Shown: positions 18,305-28,146 of the stretch, one piece after another | Layout of the letters: each line of letters opens with the position of its first letter | Position numbering within the stretch: position 1 is the first letter of the stretch | Origin: CAYJLW01 sp964370965 | GTDB taxonomy: Bacteria; Actinomycetota; Acidimicrobiia; UBA2766 | Length of the DNA: 64,000 nucleotides | Assembly: GCA_964370965.1 (NCBI GenBank) | Contig: CAYJLW010000007.1 | Location: 1 to 64,000 of the forward strand | Direction of reading: 5' to 3' | The notes under the pieces: generated by a model | The model's database searches: none | What the model was told of the DNA's origin: nothing | The model's input: the letters and a program-made list of their open reading frames with translations, nothing else | Program-made: the position numbers and the translations under genes

Positions 18305-18363
18305 CCCGCACCACCGCCCGCGGCGACGGGCCGGGGTGACCGGGGCGACAGCGCGGAGCCGGT

Positions 18364-19071
18364 GTGATCGGGGCGTTCGCCTTCCTCACCGTCTTCGGCC
18401 GGGGTCGCGAACCGGGCCGCTTCGACTTCGCCTGGTTCCCGGTCGTAGGCCTCGCCGTGGGCGCCGCCACGGCCGGTGTGTTCTTCGCCGGTCGCGCATG
18501 GCTGGGGCCCCTCATCGGCGCCGCCGGGGCCGTCGCCGCCCGCCTCGCCCTCACCGGCGGCCTCCACGTCGACGCCCTGGGCGACGCCGCCGACGGCCTC
18601 CTCGCTGTCGCCTCACCGGAACGCCGCCTCGAGATCATGGCCGACTCCCGCACCGGCAACTACGGCGTGGCGGCGATCGCCCTCGCCCTCGTCGTGCAGG
18701 TGAACGCCATGGGGGCGTTCGGCACCACCCTCACGTCCCTCGTCCTCATCGCCGTGCCCGACGTCGTAGCGCGCTGGACGATGACCGTCGGAACCCTGGC
18801 CCCCTACGCCCGCCCCGGCGGCCTGGCGGCGCCGTTCCTCGAGGGTGGCCGCGCCCCCCTCGTGGCCGCCACCGCCGCCACCGCCGTCCTCGTCGCGGCG
18901 GCCGCCACCGTCACCCGGGACGCCCTCGTGGTCGCCGGGGGCGCCACCGCCGCCGCCACCGCCGTCCACATCCTCGCCCGCCGACGCATCGGAGGCTTCA
19001 CCGGCGACACCCTGGGCGCCGCCGGCGAGGTCGCCGCCACCGTCGGTCTCCTGCTCGGAGCCCGGCATTGA
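18364..19071 (+). CDS. cobS: Adenosylcobinamide-GDP ribazoletransferase (cobalamin synthase)
   Basis: CobS joins alpha-ribazole to adenosylcobinamide-GDP, the last nucleotide-loop step, in the membrane. The 235 residues begin GAFAFLTVFG and contain the conserved LTGGLHVDALGDAADGL and DSRTGNYG motifs (metal and nucleotide binding), then several hydrophobic segments and GGFTGDTLGAAGE near the end. The length is normal. GTG at 18364 is the start. The stop overlaps the TTG start of cbiB. The 268-bp gap after cobT holds the duplicated palindromes, but the gene is still likely in the riboswitch-controlled operon. Confidence 0.93.
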   Translation: MIGAFAFLTVFGRGREPGRFDFAWFPVVGLAVGAATAGVFFAGRAWLGPLIGAAGAVAARLALTGGLHVDALGDAADGLLAVASPERRLEIMADSRTGNYGVAAIALALVVQVNAMGAFGTTLTSLVLIAVPDVVARWTMTVGTLAPYARPGGLAAPFLEGGRAPLVAATAATAVLVAAAATVTRDALVVAGGATAAATAVHILARRRIGGFTGDTLGAAGEVAATVGLLLGARH

Positions 19072-19928
19072 TCGGCCGCCTGGCCTGGATGGCCGATCGG
19101 CTCCTCGGGGAGCCCCCCGACCCGCACCCCGTGGCGCTCCTCGGCCGCTGGATCTCATTCGTGGAGGAGCGGGTGTACGCCCCGCGGCGGCGCAACGGCG
19201 CCGTGCTCGTCGTGGCCACGGTCGTTCCGGTGGCCGCCGTCTCCGCCGCCGTGTCCACCCTGGGCGGGGCTTTCGGGGCGGTCGCCGTCGTGTGGACGTG
19301 CCTCGCCGGGCGCTCCCTCGACGAGCACGCCCGGAAGCTGGCGGCGCTGCTGGAGTCCGGCGACGTCGATGCAGCCCGCGCCCTCGCGCCGGCGCTCGTG
19401 GGGCGGGACCCGTCCGCCCTGGACGACAAGGAGCTCACCCGGGCGGGCGTGGAATCCGTGGCCGAGTCCACCGTGGACGCCGTCGCCGGACCCTTGTTCT
19501 GGGCGGCCGTCGCGGGCCCCGTGGGGGCGGCGGTGTTCCGGGCGGTGAACACGCTGGACTCGATGGTGGGCTACCGGGACGAGCACTACCGCCGCTTCGG
19601 GTGGGCGGCCGCCCGCCTCGACGACGTCCTCGCCTGGGTCCCGGCGCGCCTCGTGGCCGGCACCGTGGGCCTCTTGGCGCCCGACCGGCCGGTGCTGGCC
19701 GTCGTCGCCCGGGACGCCGGGGGGCATCCGAGCCCGAACGCAGGGGTGGCCGAGGCCGCCTTCGCCGCCGCCCTGGGCGTGAGCCTCGGGGGTCGCAACA
19801 TGTACGCCGGGCGCGTCGAGGAACGGCCGGCCCTCGGGGACGGGCCCCCGCCCACGGCCGGCGACGTCCTGCGCGCCTGCGATCTCGCCCGACGGGTGGG
19901 CGACCTCCTCGCCTGGGTGATCGGGTGA
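19068..19928 (+). CDS. cbiB: Adenosylcobinamide-phosphate synthase CbiB/CobD
   Basis: This 286-residue integral membrane protein attaches aminopropanol (or its phosphate) to adenosylcobyric acid. Family landmarks are LLGEPPDPHPVALLGRWI at the start, KELTRAGVESVAESTVDAV, GAAVFRAVNTLDSMVGY, and RDAGGHPSPNAGVAEAAFAA with LGGRNMY. The TTG at 19068 overlaps the cobS stop; an ATG seven codons further is the alternative. The stop overlaps the GTG of the next gene. In the actinobacterial and Pseudomonas literature this protein is also called CobD, which must not be confused with the Salmonella CobD decarboxylase. Confidence 0.92.
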   Translation: MIGRLAWMADRLLGEPPDPHPVALLGRWISFVEERVYAPRRRNGAVLVVATVVPVAAVSAAVSTLGGAFGAVAVVWTCLAGRSLDEHARKLAALLESGDVDAARALAPALVGRDPSALDDKELTRAGVESVAESTVDAVAGPLFWAAVAGPVGAAVFRAVNTLDSMVGYRDEHYRRFGWAAARLDDVLAWVPARLVAGTVGLLAPDRPVLAVVARDAGGHPSPNAGVAEAAFAAALGVSLGGRNMYAGRVEERPALGDGPPPTAGDVLRACDLARRVGDLLAWVIG

Positions 19929-22498
19929 GCACGCCCCAGCGCCCGGCCCCCGTCGGCGACGACGCTCCGACCCCCAGCGTCGCGGGCCCCGGCAGCCCCA
20001 CCCCCGGCGTCCCGGGCCCCGGGCCACACGGAGGCGACGGCGCCGCCGTCGCCCGGGCGCTGGGGCGTGCCGACGTCCTCGACCTCTCCCTCTCGCTGAA
20101 CCCCTGCGCCCCGGACGTCGCCCCGCTCGTGGCCCGGGCGGCCGCCGGGACCACGACCCGCTACCCGGACCCGGCTCCCGCCACGGAGGCCACCGCCGCC
20201 GCCCTCGGGATCGACCCGGCGGGCCTCCTCCTCACCAACGGGGGAGCGGAGGCGATCGACCTCGTCGCCCAGGTCGTCACGTCCGCCTCCGTGGAGGAGC
20301 CGGAGTTCTCCCTGTACCGCCGGGCCCTCGCGGCGCGGGGCGTGGCAATGCGGACCGACGGCGAGGTGCGCTTCTACTCCGACCCCCACAACCCCACGGG
20401 CCGGCGGGTCCCGGCGCCGGCCCCCCCCGGGAGAGCCTGCCGGGACGTCGCCTTTCTCCCCCTCGCCACGGGGAGCTGGGACCCCGGGCCGGTGCCGGAG
20501 GGCTCCTGGGTCGTGGGGTCATTCACCAAGGTGCTCGCCTGTCCGGGCCTGCGCCTCGGCTGGGTGAGCGCCGCTCCCGACGCCGTCGCGGAGCTCGCCG
20601 CCCGCCAGCCCCGCTGGTCGGTGAACGGCGTCGCGCTCGCCGTCCTGCCCGATCTCCTCCGGGTCGCCGCCTTCGAGCTGCCCGCCTGGGCCGCGGAGGT
20701 CGCCCGCCTCCGCGGCCGCCTCGCCGACGGCCTCGGCGACCTCGGCCTGGAGGTGGTCCCTGACGCGGCGGCGAACTACGTCTGCACCGAGGTCCCCGAC
20801 CCGGTGGCGCTCCGGGCCCGTCTCGCCGGCGAGCACGGCGTGGTCGTCAGGGCCTGGCCGCCGTCCTGGATCCGCGTGGCAGTCGGCCCCGAACCCGCTC
20901 AGGACCGCCTCCTGGCGGCCCTCGCCGCCACCGCAGTGCAAACCGGGCGCGCCACGCGTCAAATACGGGGTCCAGCGCGCCCAGAAACGTCTGCGGGGAC
21001 GCCCCCGGGGCCGACCGCGGACCGGCGGGCGGGCGTCCTCATGGTGCTGGGGACGGCGTCGGACGCCGGGAAGTCCACGGTCGTGGCGGGCATCTGCCGC
21101 CTGTGGGCCCGCCGCGGCATCCGGGTGGCACCGTTCAAGGCCCAGAACATGGCGTTGAACTCCTACGTCACCAGCGACGGGGCCGAGATCGGCCGGGCGC
21201 AGGCCATGCAGGCGATGGCCGCCGGCGTGGAGCCCACCGCGGACATGAACCCGGTCCTGCTCAAGCCCACGGCGGACGCCACCGCCCAGGTCGTCCTCAA
21301 CGGCCGCCCCTTGGGGCACCTCGGCGCCGCGGAGTACCACGCGGCCAAGCGGGGCTTCTGGCCCGACGTCACCGCCGCCCTCGACCGCCTCCGGGCGACC
21401 TGCGAGGTGGTCGTGGCCGAGGGGGCCGGCTCCCCTGCGGAGATCAACCTCGCCCGCCACGACATCACCAACCTCGCCGTCGCGCGCCACGCCGACGCCC
21501 CCGTGGTCGTCGTAGGGGACGTCGACCGGGGCGGGGTCTTCGCCGCCCTGTACGGCACGTGGGCGCTCCTCGTACCCGAGGACCGCCGCCGCATCCGGGG
21601 GTTCGTCGTCAACAAGTTCCGCGGCGACCCGGCACTGCTCGCTCCCGGCCTCACGGACCTGGAACGTCTCACGGGCGTGCCCACCCTCGGCGTCCTGCCC
21701 CTGCTCGACGTCGCCCTCGATGCCGAGGACTCCCTCGGGGTCCGCGACTTCGGAGGCGGGCGCCTCGACGTCGCCGTCGTCCGCCTCCCCCGGATGTCGA
21801 ACTTCACCGACCTCGACCCGCTCCGCGTCGAGCCGGACTGCCGGGTGCGCTTCGTCGCCGACGCGGCCGCCTTCGGGGACCCCGACCTCGTCGTCCTCCC
21901 GGGCTCCAAGGCGACCGCTGCGGACCTCGCCTGGCTGCGGGCGAGCGCCATCCCCGTCGACGGCACCCGGCCCACGCTCGGGATCTGCGCCGGCTACCAG
22001 ATGCTCGGAGAGCGGATCAGGGACCCCGACGGCGTCGAAGCCCCGGACGGCCCGACAGAACGGGAGGCACAGGACCCCGGCGGTCTCAGAGGCGACGCGA
22101 GCGGCCTCGGCCTCCTCCCCGTCACGACCGTCTTCACCGCCACCAAGGTCACGCGCCGCACCGAGTGGGGCTACGAGATTCGCCACGGCCACCCCGAGGC
22201 GCGCCTCGGCCCCGGCGGGGGCGAGGCGTGGCTCGACACGGGGAGCTGCCGGGCGGGGCGTGTCTTCGGCACGTCCGTGCACGGGTTCCTGGAGGACGAC
22301 GGTCGCCGCCGGACCTTCCTCGCCGAGGTCGCCGCCCTCCGGGGGAGGCCCTTCACGGCGGGGACCGAGTCCTTCGCGGCGGCCCGGGAGGCCCAGCACG
22401 ACCGCCTCGCCGACGCCCTCGCCGCGCACGTCGACGTGGCGGCGCTGGAGTCCCTCCTCGGCGCGCCGGACCCACCACCCGTGCGAGCGGCCCTGTGA
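19925..22498 (+). CDS. cobQ: Fusion: CobC/CobD-like PLP aminotransferase + cobyric acid synthase CobQ
   Basis: One open frame of 857 residues. Residues about 30-345 are a class I/II aminotransferase-fold domain like Salmonella CobD/Pseudomonas CobC, which decarboxylates threonine phosphate to aminopropanol phosphate: LSLSLNPCAP, YPDPAPATEA, LTNGGAEAIDLVA, YSDPHNPTGR and the PLP-lysine motif SFTKVLACPGLRLGW. A P/R/T-rich linker (about 346-370) leads to a complete CobQ (about 373-857), which amidates four side chains of adenosylcobyrinate diamide: GTASDAGKST, PFKAQNMALNSYVT, the GATase Cys in LGICAGYQMLG and the late His in TSVHGFLED. No stop separates the halves; an internal ATG at 21041 could give separate CobQ. 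The GTG start overlaps the cbiB stop. Confidence 0.88.
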   Translation: MSTPQRPAPVGDDAPTPSVAGPGSPTPGVPGPGPHGGDGAAVARALGRADVLDLSLSLNPCAPDVAPLVARAAAGTTTRYPDPAPATEATAAALGIDPAGLLLTNGGAEAIDLVAQVVTSASVEEPEFSLYRRALAARGVAMRTDGEVRFYSDPHNPTGRRVPAPAPPGRACRDVAFLPLATGSWDPGPVPEGSWVVGSFTKVLACPGLRLGWVSAAPDAVAELAARQPRWSVNGVALAVLPDLLRVAAFELPAWAAEVARLRGRLADGLGDLGLEVVPDAAANYVCTEVPDPVALRARLAGEHGVVVRAWPPSWIRVAVGPEPAQDRLLAALAATAVQTGRATRQIRGPARPETSAGTPPGPTADRRAGVLMVLGTASDAGKSTVVAGICRLWARRGIRVAPFKAQNMALNSYVTSDGAEIGRAQAMQAMAAGVEPTADMNPVLLKPTADATAQVVLNGRPLGHLGAAEYHAAKRGFWPDVTAALDRLRATCEVVVAEGAGSPAEINLARHDITNLAVARHADAPVVVVGDVDRGGVFAALYGTWALLVPEDRRRIRGFVVNKFRGDPALLAPGLTDLERLTGVPTLGVLPLLDVALDAEDSLGVRDFGGGRLDVAVVRLPRMSNFTDLDPLRVEPDCRVRFVADAAAFGDPDLVVLPGSKATAADLAWLRASAIPVDGTRPTLGICAGYQMLGERIRDPDGVEAPDGPTEREAQDPGGLRGDASGLGLLPVTTVFTATKVTRRTEWGYEIRHGHPEARLGPGGGEAWLDTGSCRAGRVFGTSVHGFLEDDGRRRTFLAEVAALRGRPFTAGTESFAAAREAQHDRLADALAAHVDVAALESLLGAPDPPPVRAAL

Positions 22499-25400
22499 TC
22501 CACGTCGTCACCACCGCGGACACCGAGATCCTGGCCCTCGCCCGGGCGGCCGAGACCCTGCCCGCCGACTTCCCCCCCCTGCGGGCGGCGAACCCGGCCC
22601 GCGACCCGGACGCCGCCGCACCCGCGGACGGCTGCCGGCTCGTGATCACCCGCCTCCTGGGCGGCCGCCGCGCCTGGCCCCAGGGCTTCGACGCCCTCGC
22701 CGCCGCGGCTGAAGCGGCCGGGATCCCCTTCGTCGCCCTGGGCGGCGAGCGCGAGCCGGATGCCGAGAGCACCGCCCGCTCCCGCGCCCCCGGAGGCACG
22801 GTCCTCGCTCTGCACGAGTACCTCGCCCACGGCGGCGTGGAGAACTGGGCGCAGGCGCTGCGCTTCGCCGCCGACACGCTCCTGCTCACGGGTTTCGGCT
22901 TCGACCCACCCGCCCCTCTGCCCGAGACGGGCGTGAGCCGCGACACCGTCACGGAGGGCCGGCCTGGCGTGGGCGTCGTCTACTACCGGACGCACTGGAT
23001 GAGCGGGAACACCGACTTCGTGGACGACCTCGCCACGGCCCTGGAGAAGCGGGGCTGCGGCGTGCGGGCGGTGTACACGTACTCCCTCCGCCCGGACGCC
23101 GCCGCCCGGGTGCCCGCCCTGGACCTGCTGAGCGACTGCGACGCCGTGGTCACGACCGTCCTCGCCATGGGCGGCACCCCCGGCACCCCCGACACGCCCG
23201 GCACCCCCGGCACCCCCGGCACAGAGGAGTGGACGGTCCCGGCGCTGGAGGCCCTCGACGTCCCGGTGGTGCAGGCGATCTGTGCCACGCGCCCGGCGGC
23301 GCAATGGGAGGCGTCCGACGCCGGCCTCACCCCTCTCGACGCCGCCATGACCGTCGCCCTGCCCGAGTTCGACGGCCGCGTGATCACGGTGCCGTTCTCC
23401 CACAAGGAGGACGTCGACTCCGCCCTGGGGACGACGGTCACCGCCTACCGCACGGTCCCCGACCGGGTGGAGCGGGTGGCGGGGATCACCGCCCGCCTCG
23501 CTCGCCTCCGCCACAAGCCCAACGGCGAGAAGCGGGTGGCGGTCGTGCTCTCGAACTACCCCACGAAGGCGGCCCGCATCGGCAACGCCGTCGGCCTGGA
23601 CACGCCTGCCTCCGTCGTCGAGCTCCTCGGTGCCCTCGGTGCCGCCGGCTACGACCTCGGCGCCCCCGAGGGCGTCCCCACCGGCGGCGACGACCTCGTG
23701 CGCCGCCTCGTCGCCGCCGGCGCCCACGACGCCGAGTTCCTCACCGAGGCGCAGCTCGCCGCCGCCCCCGCCCGCGTGCCCGCCCCGCGAGCGGCCGCCT
23801 GGCTCGACACCCGTGTGGGCGCCGCCGCCGCCGCCGGGATGCGGGCGCACTGGGGGGATCCGCCCGGGGCGGTGCGCCGCCACGGAGACGACCTCGTGGT
23901 CGCCGGGATCGAGTGCGGCAACGTCTTCGTCGCCCTGCAACCCCCCCGGGGCTTCGGCGAGAACCCCGTCGCCATCTACCACGACCCGGACCTCCCCCCC
24001 CCGCACCACTACCTCGCCGCCTACCGCTGGCTGGACGAGGTGTGGGGGGCGGACGCCGTCGTGCACGCCGGCAAGCACGGCACACTGGAGTGGCTCCCGG
24101 GCAAGGGCGTGGGTCTCTCCGCGGACTGCTACCCCGACGGCGTCCTCGGCGACGTGCCGCTCTTCTACCCGTTCGTCGTGAACGACCCGGGCGAGGGCAC
24201 GCAGGCGAAGCGCCGCGCGCACGCGGTCGTCGTCGACCATCTCGTGCCGCCCATGACCCGGGCCGAGACGTACGACGACCTCGCCCGCCTCGAGACCCTG
24301 CTGGACGACTACGCGCAACTCCAGGCGCTCGACCCCACGAAGCTGGCGGCGCTGCGGGCCGAGATCTGGGACCTCGTGGTGTCGGCGAACCTGCACACCG
24401 ACCTCGGCCGCGACGCCGGGGCGCCCGACGCGGACGGCTTCGACGACTTCGTCCTCCACCTCGACGGCTACCTCTGTGAGGTGAAGGATCTCCAGATCCG
24501 CGACGGCCTCCACGTGCTGGGCAGGCCGCCCGAGGGCGAGCAGGAGAGGGGCCTCGTGGCCGCCCTCCTGCGCCTCCCCAACGGCGACGTGCCCGGCCTC
24601 CCCGCCGCCCTCGGTCTCCCCGCCGAGCCCACCCGGGCGGAGGCCGACGCCGTCGCCGCCGAGACCGCCGTCCTCCTCGATCGCCTCCAGAGCACGGGCT
24701 GGGACCCGGCCGCCGTCGACGCCTTGGTTCCCGACACCGACCCGGACGTGCGCCGCGTCCTGCGCTTCGCCTGCACCGACGTCGTCCCCCGCCTGCGGGC
24801 GTCCACGGCGGAGGTCGCGAACCTCCTCGCCGGTCTCGACGGCCGCTTCGTGCCGCCGGGGCCGTCGGGGGCGCCCACGCGGGGCGGCGTCCACGTCCTG
24901 CCCACGGGGCGGAACTTCTACGGCGTCGACCCGAAGGCGGTGCCGTCCCGGCAGGCGTGGGACGTGGGCCGGCGACTCGCGGACGACCTCTGCGCCCGCT
25001 ACCGCGCCGACCACGGGAATTGGCCCGGGCAGGTGGCGATCGTGGTTTGGGGGACGGCGAACATGCGCACCGGCGGCGACGACGTCGCCGAGATCCTCGC
25101 CCTCATGGGCGTGGCTCCGGTGTGGGCGCCGGAGTCCCGCCGCGTCGCCGGCGTGGAGCTCGTCCCCGCCGCCGAGCTCGGCCGGCCCCGTGTGGACGTC
25201 ACCGTGCGCATCTCGGGGTTCTTCCGTGACGCCTTCCCTCATGTCGTGGAGCTCCTCGACGACGCCGCCCGGCTCGTGGCCGGCGCCGAGCCCGAGCTCG
25301 GTTGGGACCCGGCCGAGCCCCGCATCTTCGGCTCGAAACCGGGCGCGTACGGCGCCGGGATCCTCCCCCTGGTGGACGCCGGCACCTGGAGGGACGACTC

Positions 25401-26040
25401 CGACCTCGCCGAGGTGTACACGACCTGGGGCGGCTACGCCTACGGTCGCGGCCGAGCGGGCGAAGCCGCCTTCGACGCCATGGCGCGGCGCTTCTCCGCC
25501 GTGCAGGTGGCGGTGAAGAACCAGGACAACCGGGAACACGACCTCTTCGACAGCGACGACTACTTCCAGTACCACGGGGGAATGGTGGCCACGATCCGCC
25601 ACCTCGCCGGCCGGGCGCCCGAGGCGTACTTCGGCGACAGCGCCGACCCCGCCCGGGTGCGGACCCGCACGCTCGCCGAGGAGGCCGCCCGGGTGGTGCG
25701 CGCCCGGGTGTTGAACCCGAAGTGGATCCGGGCGATGCGCCGCCACGGCTACAAGGGGGCCTTCGAGCTCGCCGCCACCGTGGACTACATGTTCGGCTAC
25801 GACGCCACCACGGGTGTCGTGGAGGACTGGATGTACGAGAAGCTCACGGAGGCCTACGTGGGGGACCCGGAGGTGCGGGAGTTCATGGCGGAGTCGAACC
25901 CGTGGGCGCTCACGGCGATCTGCGACCGGCTCCTCGAAGCCGCCGACCGCGGCCTCTGGGAGGCGCCCTCGCCCGAGGCGGTGGCGACCCTGCAGCGGGA
26001 ACGCCTCCTCGCCGAGGGCGACCTCGAGGAGCAGATGTGA
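22495..26040 (+). CDS. cobN: Cobaltochelatase large subunit CobN
   Basis: CobN is the metal-inserting subunit of the ATP-dependent aerobic cobaltochelatase, acting on hydrogenobyrinate diamide. At 1181 residues it is within the family range. Landmarks are YYRTHWMSGNTDFVD, RVITVPFSHKE, KRVAVVLSNYPTKAARIGNA, HAGKHGTLEWLPGKGVGLS, NDPGEGTQAKRRAHAVV, RNFYGVDPKAVPS and EHDLFDSDDYFQYHGG. A short GTP/DTP microsatellite (residues about 222-241) lies in a surface loop. The GTG start overlaps the CobQ stop. With the ChlI/ChlD-type protein downstream it should form the complete chelatase. Confidence 0.95.
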   Translation: MIHVVTTADTEILALARAAETLPADFPPLRAANPARDPDAAAPADGCRLVITRLLGGRRAWPQGFDALAAAAEAAGIPFVALGGEREPDAESTARSRAPGGTVLALHEYLAHGGVENWAQALRFAADTLLLTGFGFDPPAPLPETGVSRDTVTEGRPGVGVVYYRTHWMSGNTDFVDDLATALEKRGCGVRAVYTYSLRPDAAARVPALDLLSDCDAVVTTVLAMGGTPGTPDTPGTPGTPGTEEWTVPALEALDVPVVQAICATRPAAQWEASDAGLTPLDAAMTVALPEFDGRVITVPFSHKEDVDSALGTTVTAYRTVPDRVERVAGITARLARLRHKPNGEKRVAVVLSNYPTKAARIGNAVGLDTPASVVELLGALGAAGYDLGAPEGVPTGGDDLVRRLVAAGAHDAEFLTEAQLAAAPARVPAPRAAAWLDTRVGAAAAAGMRAHWGDPPGAVRRHGDDLVVAGIECGNVFVALQPPRGFGENPVAIYHDPDLPPPHHYLAAYRWLDEVWGADAVVHAGKHGTLEWLPGKGVGLSADCYPDGVLGDVPLFYPFVVNDPGEGTQAKRRAHAVVVDHLVPPMTRAETYDDLARLETLLDDYAQLQALDPTKLAALRAEIWDLVVSANLHTDLGRDAGAPDADGFDDFVLHLDGYLCEVKDLQIRDGLHVLGRPPEGEQERGLVAALLRLPNGDVPGLPAALGLPAEPTRAEADAVAAETAVLLDRLQSTGWDPAAVDALVPDTDPDVRRVLRFACTDVVPRLRASTAEVANLLAGLDGRFVPPGPSGAPTRGGVHVLPTGRNFYGVDPKAVPSRQAWDVGRRLADDLCARYRADHGNWPGQVAIVVWGTANMRTGGDDVAEILALMGVAPVWAPESRRVAGVELVPAAELGRPRVDVTVRISGFFRDAFPHVVELLDDAARLVAGAEPELGWDPAEPRIFGSKPGAYGAGILPLVDAGTWRDDSDLAEVYTTWGGYAYGRGRAGEAAFDAMARRFSAVQVAVKNQDNREHDLFDSDDYFQYHGGMVATIRHLAGRAPEAYFGDSADPARVRTRTLAEEAARVVRARVLNPKWIRAMRRHGYKGAFELAATVDYMFGYDATTGVVEDWMYEKLTEAYVGDPEVREFMAESNPWALTAICDRLLEAADRGLWEAPSPEAVATLQRERLLAEGDLEEQM

Positions 26041-26209
26041 ACCCCGCAGGGGGGGCTCCGTCCCCGCCGCGGACCCCGCCTGCCTCGGCAGCCGGGCGCG
26101 AGACGTGGGCCCGGGGCGCCCAGGCCGCCCCTCACGCGACCTGCTGCCGCCCGCCCGTGGGGCCCCCGCCACCCGGGGGCCGGGCAACCGAGGGGCGCGG
26201 GGGCAGGTC

Positions 26210-28027
26210 GTGAGCGCTTCCGCGGCACCCGCGTTCCCGTTCACGGCGATCGTGGGGCAGGACACGATGCGCCTCGGCCTCGTGCTCTGCGCCCTCGACC
26301 CCCACATCGGCGGCGTCCTCCTGCGGGGCGAGCGGGGCTCGGCGAAGTCCACGGCGGTACGGGCCTTTGCCGGTCTCCTGCCCGAGATCGACGTCACCGC
26401 CGGCTGCCCCTACCGCTGCCTCCCGGGGCGCTGCAGCCACAGCGGCGACGCGGTGGAGCGCTGCCGGGTGCGCCTCGTCGACCTCCCTCTCGGCGCCACC
26501 GAGGACCGCCTCGTGGGCACGATCGACGTGGGTGCCGCCCTCGGAGGCAAGGGCGTGCGCTTCTCCCCCGGCCTCGTCGCCGAGGCGAACCGGGGCGTCC
26601 TGTACGTGGACGAGGTGAACCTCCTTCCCGACCACCTCGTGGACGTCCTCCTCGACGTGGCCGCCTCCGGGGTGAACCGGGTGGAACGCGAGGGCGTGAG
26701 CGCCGTGCATCCCGCCGAGTTCCTCCTCGTGGGCTCCATGAACCCCGAGGAGGGCGAGCTCCGGCCGCAGTTCCTCGACCGCTTCGGCCTCGCCGTGGAC
26801 GTCGTGACGCCCCGGGATCCGGAGGAACGGGCCGAGATCGTGCGCCGCCGCGTCGCCTTCGACGCCGACCCGGACCGATTCCGGGGCCGCTGGGCGCAGG
26901 AGGAGGCCGCCCTGGCCCAGCGCATCACCTCGGCCCGGGAACGCCTCCCCCGCGTCGACGTCCCCGACGACGCCGTCGTCCTCGCCTCCCGGATCTGCGC
27001 GGAGGCGGGCGCGGAGGGCAGCCGGGCGGACCTCGTGACCTACCGCAGCGCCCGGGCCCTCGCCGCGTGGGACGCCCACGCCGCCGTCGGAGAGGACGAC
27101 GTGCGCCGGGCCGCCGCCCTCGCCCTCGCCCACCGCGTGGAGGATCCCCCGGCCCCGCCGCCGCCCGGTGGCGCCCCGCCGCCCCCCCCACCGGACGGCG
27201 ACCAGGGTCCCGGCCCCGGCCCCGCCCCGGAGGACCGCACGGATCGGCCCGCCCCGGGCGTCACCGTGGGGGGCCTCGGCGCTCCCCGCCTGCCCCGGGC
27301 GGCCCCCGACCCGCTGCCCGGGCGTCGCTCCCCCGGCCCGGGCGCCCGGGGCCGCCTCGTCGCCGACCGCACCACCGACGCCGCAGGCCCGCAGGCGGAC
27401 GTCGCCGTGGGCGCCACGGCCCGGGCCGTGGCCGCCTCGGGCGCCGCCCGCCCCGGCCCCGAGCACGTCCGCACCGCGGTGCGCGAGCGACGCCACGCCC
27501 GCCTCGTGGTGTTCTGCGTCGACGCGTCGGGCTCCATGGGGGCCCGGGAACGCATGTCGCTCGCCAAAGGAGCCGTCCTCGACCTCCTTGGCGACGTGTA
27601 CGTGAAGAGGGACCGGGTGGCGCTGGTGACCTTCCGCGGCGACGGCGCGGAGGTCGTCCTCCCGCCCACGTCCGGCATCGACGTCGCCGGCGCCCGCCTC
27701 GCCGACCTCCCCACGGGGGGGCGCACTCCCCTCGCCGCCGGCCTCCGGGCGGCATTGAAGGTGGCGCTCGCCCAGCGGGACACCCGCACCGCGCCGCTCC
27801 TCGTCGTCCTCACCGACGGCCGCCCCACCGCGGGCGTGGACCCCTGGGCCGAGGCCCTCGCCGCCGCCGCCGAGATCCGCCGCCACGGGGTCCACGGCGT
27901 CTTCTGCGCGCTGCCGGCGGACGACCCGGCCCCTCTCGACGCCCTCGCCCGGACCGCGGGTGCCGAGGTGCGCCCCGTTCACGGAACCGGCGGGATCCTC
28001 TCGGCGCTGCGGGGGGCATCGGGCTGA
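26210..28027 (+). CDS. ChlI/ChlD-type AAA+ and VWA chelatase subunit
   Basis: This is a 605-residue fusion of the I and D subunits of magnesium/cobalt chelatase. An AAA+ module occupies residues 1 to about 310 (Walker A GERGSAKST, an insertion with CPYRC...GRCSH, Walker B VLYVDEVNLL, sensor GSMNPEEGEL and Arg finger LRPQFLDRFGL). A Pro/Gly-rich linker of about 90 residues follows. A VWA domain with MIDAS DASGSMGARERM and GGRTPLAAGL makes up the C-terminus. Beside cobN it most likely replaces separate CobS/CobT chelatase subunits and drives cobalt insertion. The 169-bp gap after cobN has no other ORF. Start GTG is preceded by a GGGGGCAGG-like ribosome site. Confidence 0.9.
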   Translation: MSASAAPAFPFTAIVGQDTMRLGLVLCALDPHIGGVLLRGERGSAKSTAVRAFAGLLPEIDVTAGCPYRCLPGRCSHSGDAVERCRVRLVDLPLGATEDRLVGTIDVGAALGGKGVRFSPGLVAEANRGVLYVDEVNLLPDHLVDVLLDVAASGVNRVEREGVSAVHPAEFLLVGSMNPEEGELRPQFLDRFGLAVDVVTPRDPEERAEIVRRRVAFDADPDRFRGRWAQEEAALAQRITSARERLPRVDVPDDAVVLASRICAEAGAEGSRADLVTYRSARALAAWDAHAAVGEDDVRRAAALALAHRVEDPPAPPPPGGAPPPPPPDGDQGPGPGPAPEDRTDRPAPGVTVGGLGAPRLPRAAPDPLPGRRSPGPGARGRLVADRTTDAAGPQADVAVGATARAVAASGAARPGPEHVRTAVRERRHARLVVFCVDASGSMGARERMSLAKGAVLDLLGDVYVKRDRVALVTFRGDGAEVVLPPTSGIDVAGARLADLPTGGRTPLAAGLRAALKVALAQRDTRTAPLLVVLTDGRPTAGVDPWAEALAAAAEIRRHGVHGVFCALPADDPAPLDALARTAGAEVRPVHGTGGILSALRGASG

Positions 28028-28146
28028 CGCACCCGGCGGCTGCCCGTGCCCCGGCGAGGTCCCCGGAGTCCTCCGAGTCCCCGGAGCCGGACCGACCCGT
28101 TCGCAATCGCCGGAACGCACAAAGACCTTTCCTGTCTCTTTACACA

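Larger units (their letters stand above)
18050..18322. repeat. Tandem duplication, period 150 bp
   Basis: About 120 bp at 18050-18172 (end of cobT plus a palindromic element) recur at 18200-18322 with only a few differences and an offset of exactly 150. The second copy is a non-coding replica of the cobT 3' end and its stop. The two carry palindromic element copies 2 and 3. Confidence 0.85.

Noticed and set aside
22171..26397. 1408-codon open frame antisense to cobQ and cobN
   Set aside because: CobN on the plus strand is unmistakable; the antisense product is low-complexity G/R/V/E-rich sequence.
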